Assembly: GCA_022360595.1 (NCBI GenBank) | Contig: JAKSCN010000185.1 | Coordinates: 1 to 24,592, forward strand | Length of the DNA: 24,592 nucleotides | Reading direction: 5' to 3' | Origin: Chromatiales bacterium | GTDB taxonomy: Bacteria > Pseudomonadota > Gammaproteobacteria > Chromatiales > Chromatiaceae | In this document: piece after piece, positions 20,756 to 24,592 of the stretch | Layout of the letters: every line of letters begins with the position of its first letter | Numbering within the stretch: the first letter of the stretch is position 1 | Position numbers and translations under genes: made by a program | The notes under the pieces: model-generated | Database searches by the model: none | The model's input: only the letters and a program-made list of their open reading frames with translations | Told to the model about the DNA's origin: nothing

Positions 20756-21879
20756 TACAGCACCGTTCCGTAAGGCCAGTTTTCACGAATTACCCGGACA
20801 GGTAATTTCTTCAATATTTCAAGCGCAAAGAGGGTATCTTGTGGCTCTAGTGCGCGTAGTGCACGTGCCCGCAGCAGGGCTTGCAGTGCTTTACCGAACA
20901 TCGGCGGATCAAGCATTTCGCCCTCAAACTTAATCGCACCGCCCAGCAGTGCATCAGCCTCAACCGCCGCCTTCAAGATGGCGATATTGCGCTGCACCGA
21001 GGAGGGGGAGGGGGTGAAGGCCACTTTGCTCAAGTGAATGTGGTTGGGGTGAATCACCTGCTTGCCGGTCAGGCCAAAGGCCGCTTCGGTACAGGCGTGG
21101 CGGTACACCACATGGGACTCTTCGTCGCCATGCAGATCGAGCCAGCGGCGGACATCGTCATTCTCGACAAAGTCTTCCGGCATGGGCTGATCGTTGATCA
21201 GTACCTCAACACCACCGATGACCCCTTTACCGTGTATACGCGCCTCAAACAGCAGCATCATCAGGTAGGTTTTCAGCTCATCGATCCAGCCTTGCGGGGT
21301 GATGTGGATCGCCATCGCCTTGGAGAAGTCGTGAATCCCGAAGACCACATGCTTAACGGTGTTAAAGCCCATCAGGTCCGGGGCCAGCTTGAGTGATTTG
21401 GGATGCTCGATGATCGGCTGGATGGTGATTCTGTCGTTGACCCCGGCCAACCAGGAGGAGAGGTCACGAATTTCGGCTGCGCCGTAGGATTCGCCCGCCT
21501 TGGCGAGACAGATCACATCAATGTGTTCGGCCACATCCTTGACCATCGCCAGATCTTTTTCGTACTCGTCGGTACGGAAAGGATTGATTCTGACCGCGAT
21601 CTGAACATCATCCCGAGGAAACACCGGCAACTCTTTGCGCAGCAATTCACGGCTCAGCTCTTTCTGACGGCAACCGTCTTCCAGATCGAACAGCAGTGTA
21701 TGCGCATTGGTTTTGTGTGCATGCTTTTTCATGCGCTCGGAAGCAGCATCCAGATCCTCATAGATGCCCTGAGCAGGAGAGTATTTGACCGGTGGGTAAT
21801 AGAGCTGGATACCCGGCCAGTAGTCGCCGAGAACCGCCTCATCCTTTACGTTGGTCAAATAGGCCGTTTGATACATCAA
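20755..21879 (-). CDS. HpcH/HpaI-family CoA-ester lyase (malyl-CoA/citramalyl-CoA lyase-like, long form)
   Basis: 374 residues, longer than the usual 290-330. Catalytic features are intact: FDLEDG (E67, D68), RIN with R97, IIEHP with E158 and FGIHDF with D184 as the expected Mg-ligand pair, and GLTGKQVIHPNHIHLSKVAF near the C-terminus. A 60-residue N-terminal part (MMYQTAYLTNVKDEAVLGDY onward) precedes the barrel. The family cleaves or forms 3-hydroxyacyl-CoA esters from acetyl-CoA or propionyl-CoA with glyoxylate or pyruvate. First gene of the operon; the ATG at 21879 has AAGGGGG seven bases upstream. The exact substrate is not decidable from sequence. Confidence 0.87.
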   Translation of the reverse strand: MMYQTAYLTNVKDEAVLGDYWPGIQLYYPPVKYSPAQGIYEDLDAASERMKKHAHKTNAHTLLFDLEDGCRQKELSRELLRKELPVFPRDDVQIAVRINPFRTDEYEKDLAMVKDVAEHIDVICLAKAGESYGAAEIRDLSSWLAGVNDRITIQPIIEHPKSLKLAPDLMGFNTVKHVVFGIHDFSKAMAIHITPQGWIDELKTYLMMLLFEARIHGKGVIGGVEVLINDQPMPEDFVENDDVRRWLDLHGDEESHVVYRHACTEAAFGLTGKQVIHPNHIHLSKVAFTPSPSSVQRNIAILKAAVEADALLGGAIKFEGEMLDPPMFGKALQALLRARALRALEPQDTLFALEILKKLPVRVIRENWPYGTVL

Positions 21880-21983
21880 CTACCCCCTTCTGTGTTTTGC
21901 TGTAACCAGCTATATGGTTTTAATAAAAACCTCATTTTTTAACCGTTAATTGTAATGAGACTAACTTGCAATTAATCGATTTG

Positions 21984-22000
21984 TTGACAATACTAGTCAA
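21984..22000. promoter_or_regulatory. Dyad overlapping a -35-like box in the divergent lyase promoter region
   Basis: TTGACAATACTAGTCAA contains 5-bp arms TTGAC and GTCAA separated by 7 bases, and its first six bases are a perfect -35 consensus (TTGACA). TATTGC 16 bases on, or TATATT 14 bases on, could be the -10. It has the T-N11-A look of a LysR site. It lies in the 408-base AT-rich gap between two divergent lyase genes and about 290 bases before the one at 22288. Confidence 0.35.
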
Positions 22001-22109
22001 GCATATATTGCGCTGCAACATTTATTTTGCAGTTTAATTACGAAGAAATTAATTTTTCATTGCTTTTGGGAGGACTAAATAGTTCTTTTTAAAACAGATA
22101 GTTATCTAA

Positions 22110-22124
22110 TTACACAGTGTGTAA
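22110..22124. promoter_or_regulatory. 15-bp palindrome between the divergent lyase genes
   Basis: TTACACAGTGTGTAA is a 7-bp perfect inverted repeat around one base, nested within a looser TAATTA...TTAATTA pair. Its size fits a GntR- or TetR-type dimer site and it stands 164 bases before the malyl-CoA-lyase-like start. No regulator gene for it is in the immediate neighbourhood. The rest of the 21880-22287 gap is AT-rich with no gene I can support. Confidence 0.4.
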
Positions 22125-22287
22125 CTAGGTTAATTATCGAAAAAAACAATGATCAGGATTAAAAATTTTCATAATGAGAATTGATGTAAGCAGTAGAAAA
22201 TTTAATCATCAGTTGAATGATTTTTTATGAAGCGAGAGAGAATTAGTCACCGCTAATTTTCCGGGCTGTAATAAGAGGAGCTATCGA

Positions 22288-23277
22288 ATGACACAAGCCG
22301 TACACCCTAAAGACGCACTCTTCAGCGGAGAGAAGCCTTTCCCCATTATTCCTACCTGTGAGCACTTTGCAGGCAGCGAAAAGCTAATCACTAAGGCGTT
22401 GGAACTGCAGGATAAAATCGGTCCGATTTTCGACATTACCTGTGACTGCGAAGACGGTGCACCGGCAGGCCAAGAGAAAGAGCACGCTGAAATGATCGTC
22501 CGTGTGCTCACCAGCGACGCCAATAAGCACAAAATGGCTGGTGTACGTATCCACGACTACAGCCACCCTCACTGGAAAGCGGATGTTGATATTCTGGTGA
22601 AAGGTATCGGTGAGGTGACTGCCTATATCACTATCCCTAAAACCACTGAGGCCGAGCATCTGCGCGAGATGATCGAATACATCCAGAAAGTGGCTAAAGA
22701 GAACGGTATTGAGCGGGAAATTCCGCTGCATATTTTGGTTGAAACCCACGGTGCCCTGCGTGATATCTGGAAAATCGCTGAATTACCTTGGATTCAGGTC
22801 TTCGATTTCGGCCTGATGGATTTCGTCAGTGGCCACCACGGTGCGATCCCAGCCTCGGCCATGCGTAGCCCAGGTCAGTTCGAGCACAGGCTGCTGGCCC
22901 GCGCCAAATCTGAAGTGGTTGCCGCTGCGTTGGCTAACGGTATTGTGCCGGCCCATAACGTCAGCCTGGATCTGAAAAATACCTACTCCACCTATTCCGA
23001 TGCATTCCGTGCTCGCAATGAGTTTGGTTTCCTGCGCATGTGGAGTATCTATCCTGCACAGATCAACCCCATCGTTGATGCCATGAAACCTGAGTACTCG
23101 GAAGTGCAAGATGCGGCCAACATTCTGCTTGCCGCACAGAAGGCTGATTGGGGCCCCATCCAGTACGCCGGTGAGCTGCATGATCGTGCAACCTACCGCT
23201 ATTTCTGGGAACTTTTGCAGAAAGCACACGTCACAGGAGTAGGTGTTCCTGAAGAAGCTGAGAAGGCATTCTTCTAA
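22288..23277 (+). CDS. Malyl-CoA lyase-like HpcH/HpaI family protein
   Basis: 329 residues. The lyase active site is intact: CDCEDG (E55, D56), VRIHD with R87, TIPK with K118, LVETHG with E152 and FGLMDF with D178 as Mg ligands. The subfamily differs from the other two lyases here, with long SGHHGAIPASAMRSPGQFEH and LDLKNTYSTYSDAFRARNEF segments that I associate with malyl-CoA/beta-methylmalyl-CoA-lyase-like proteins of beta- and gammaproteobacteria. The ribosome binding site AGAGGAG is strong. It is transcribed divergently from the four-gene operon and ends in its own terminator. It could split malyl-CoA to acetyl-CoA and glyoxylate, or citramalyl-CoA to acetyl-CoA and pyruvate. Confidence 0.88.
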   Translation: MTQAVHPKDALFSGEKPFPIIPTCEHFAGSEKLITKALELQDKIGPIFDITCDCEDGAPAGQEKEHAEMIVRVLTSDANKHKMAGVRIHDYSHPHWKADVDILVKGIGEVTAYITIPKTTEAEHLREMIEYIQKVAKENGIEREIPLHILVETHGALRDIWKIAELPWIQVFDFGLMDFVSGHHGAIPASAMRSPGQFEHRLLARAKSEVVAAALANGIVPAHNVSLDLKNTYSTYSDAFRARNEFGFLRMWSIYPAQINPIVDAMKPEYSEVQDAANILLAAQKADWGPIQYAGELHDRATYRYFWELLQKAHVTGVGVPEEAEKAFF

Positions 23278-23314
23278 GAACCTTAATGGAGTGACCTCCA
23301 TAAACGTGCGGATT

Positions 23315-23339
23315 GCCGGGGCAGTGCCCCGGCTTTTTT
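23315..23339 (+). terminator. Rho-independent terminator after the malyl-CoA lyase-like gene
   Basis: A perfect 8-bp stem, GCCGGGGC (23315-23322) with GCCCCGGC (23326-23333), loop AGT, followed by six T. It lies 37 bases after the stop codon; a smaller TGGAG/CTCCA hairpin (23287-23300) stands between. Confidence 0.93.
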
Positions 23340-23456
23340 ATGCCTGTAGAAAGTAGCGCCCGGAAAAACTCGGGTGGGTGATGATGCTATCCGCCGTACT
23401 GGCCACGGCTATTTAGTGTTCACAAGCCGATATAAAGAGAGTTTCGTTTTTTTTGT

Positions 23457-24305
23457 TTATCCTGCAATCAGCTTGTCCAACATATCTTCTCGAAGATCTT
23501 CAAAATCTGGCTTGCTGATACCAAGGTAGTCGAGTACTACATCCTCAACCTTTGTCCATTCATTATCGGGCTTTATGCCCCAGAACGACTTATCTACATG
23601 CTCGGCTATTTTCAGAATAGCCAGCATATTTCCTGCTGGAGTGATTGCGCCATCTTTTTCCGTTAACCGCTCTATAGCGATGTGGTGGTCTCTAATCACT
23701 TCTGCGATATGACGATCTATTCCCCATGAGCGGGCCAGATAGTAGCCGAGCACTGCATGGTCGGTGTTGTACTGCTGATTTTCAATCTCCGTAATGCACA
23801 GATCTTCCCTATTAATACTGTTTTCGTAGAATTCTTTGTAGTCTGCAAAGTGGTGGCTTAATAATGCATGACCGGCGTTATGAAACAGACCGAGCATATA
23901 CATTTCATCGGGTTCGCCACAAGAGATAGTGCGTGCGATATTGGTGGCGGTCATGGCGATATTGACCGGAGAGTCCCAGTAATTGGGTGGGTTTGCGCCT
24001 TCAGATTCATCGAAAGTACGGCGCAACAACAGACCCGTTATAATATTAACTGTATATTGAATACCCAGAAGGTTGACTGCGTGCTGGATGGAGTTGACTT
24101 TTACTCTCAGTCCAAAAAATGAAGAGTTTACTGTGCGTAAAACCAGGGCGGACATGCCAATGTCTTGGGAAATAGTATCGGCTATATCGGTGAAAACAGG
24201 ATCTTCCTTCTGCAACTCGTGATGGAGCTGTGTCAAGATAAAAGGAGCAGGGGGGATTGCTATGCCGCTGATGAGCTTCGATGTTCCATTCTCATTCAAT
24301 ATCAT
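23457..24305 (-). CDS. HDOD-domain signalling protein
   Basis: 282 residues, almost entirely one HDOD domain (about 12-240): IPPAPFILTQL at the start, SQDIGMSALVLRTVNSSFFG, SIQHAVNLLGIQYTVNI and EVIRDHHI later. The place of the HD-superfamily metal-binding pair reads H142-N143 in GLFHNAGHAL, so the metal-dependent phosphohydrolase activity of HD-GYP relatives is not expected, as is usual for HDOD proteins. These often act as regulators in c-di-GMP, chemotaxis or stress pathways, sometimes with other domains that are absent here. The ATG at 24305 has AAGGATC upstream. It is a single gene with no clear operon partner in the window. Confidence 0.88.
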   Translation of the reverse strand: MILNENGTSKLISGIAIPPAPFILTQLHHELQKEDPVFTDIADTISQDIGMSALVLRTVNSSFFGLRVKVNSIQHAVNLLGIQYTVNIITGLLLRRTFDESEGANPPNYWDSPVNIAMTATNIARTISCGEPDEMYMLGLFHNAGHALLSHHFADYKEFYENSINREDLCITEIENQQYNTDHAVLGYYLARSWGIDRHIAEVIRDHHIAIERLTEKDGAITPAGNMLAILKIAEHVDKSFWGIKPDNEWTKVEDVVLDYLGISKPDFEDLREDMLDKLIAG

Positions 24306-24592
24306 CAGAAGATCCTTTAGTGTCGTACATTACCGATCATAAAAGGCGATTAAGAGATGAGTGCTACTTTTTTGTATCGGTTGAACTGTTGAACGTTATC
24401 GACAAGCGCAAACATGATGTGAATCCCCAGTTTTATTGACTCCCTACCATAGTGGGAAGTAATTTCGTTATCGGCGGCTATTCATGGAAGGTATCCCTCT
24501 ATGCCATCGTAAAATACTAGCCGAGCCCAGAAAAATCTGAATTGATCTGGCTCTATAAAAGAGCAGGTTAATAGTGCTTGATGTCTGTCATC
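24306..24592. other. Right-edge region without a supported gene
   Basis: 287 bases upstream of the HDOD gene. Apart from the HDOD ribosome binding site and presumably its promoter, I see only a 21-codon open frame on the minus strand (24350-24415), too short and without homology I recognise, and weak dyads such as TCCC/GGGA near 24441-24456. Confidence 0.5.

Noticed and set aside
22783..23301. 172-codon open frame antisense to the malyl-CoA lyase-like gene
   Set aside because: It overlaps the active-site region of a well-conserved gene and crosses its stop and leader; it is a shadow of high third-position GC.
24350..24415. 21-codon minus-strand open frame upstream of the HDOD gene
   Set aside because: A GGGGA lies near its ATG, but it is too short and unrecognised to call; it may be a leader peptide or chance.
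1..24592. CRISPR arrays, tRNA or rRNA genes, prophage, restriction or toxin-antitoxin systems
   Set aside because: I looked for regularly spaced repeats, tRNA-like arms and the usual defence-gene motifs and saw none. The only repeats are the palindromic elements and single dyads.

Overview
The window reads as chromosomal DNA of a gammaproteobacterial sulfur oxidiser, either free-living or a chemosynthetic symbiont of the Sedimenticola/Thiodiazotropha type. This placement is an inference. It rests on a sulfur-relay cluster (rhodanese, TusA, DsrE2), a siroheme synthase, the oxygen-independent ubiquinone genes ubiU/V/T, and a set of CoA-ester lyase and hydratase genes like those of partial 3-hydroxypropionate bicycles. 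No ribosomal or other phylogenetic marker is present, so the lineage is not proven.

Layout. 1-3160: end of ubiU, then ubiV (+), facing ubiT and cysG (-). 3161-4664: a regulatory region with inverted repeats, then rhd, tusA and dsrE2 (+). 4665-6099: two terminators, then an OmpP1/FadL outer-membrane channel (-). 6100-9018: a 212-bp MITE-like element, then LysR, a small unknown protein and an AI-2E/PerM permease gene (+) broken by one in-frame amber codon. 9030-12418: an operon-like minus-strand set made of a large REC/GGDEF/EAL-type protein whose enzymatic motifs have decayed, a Crp/Fnr regulator and a DUF2892 membrane protein. 12606-16747: a divergent BarA-like hybrid histidine kinase overlapping an UMF1-type MFS permease. 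16774-17053: a second, longer MITE-like copy. 17095-21879: a tight four-gene minus-strand operon (CoA-ester lyase, AMP-forming acyl-CoA synthetase, divergent CitE paralogue, mesaconyl-CoA hydratase). 22288-23277: a divergent malyl-CoA-lyase-like gene, across a 408-bp AT-rich regulatory gap. 23457-24305: an HDOD-domain protein (-). The last 287 bases hold no gene I can support.

How the genes may work together. Rhodanese, TusA and DsrE2 hand persulfide sulfur along a protein relay, and CysG supplies siroheme for sulfite-reductase-type enzymes. UbiU/V/T would keep ubiquinone available without oxygen. The lyase/hydratase/synthetase cluster can activate a carboxylic acid and interconvert C4/C5 CoA esters with acetyl-CoA or propionyl-CoA plus glyoxylate or pyruvate. 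That is a carbon-assimilation module next to a two-component sensor locus.

The most unusual items are the pair of TA-flanked palindromic elements with smaller relics, the CitE paralogue lacking its usual metal ligands inside an otherwise intact lyase operon, the apparently non-enzymatic GGDEF-EAL protein divergent from a phosphorelay kinase, and the single amber codon in the permease.
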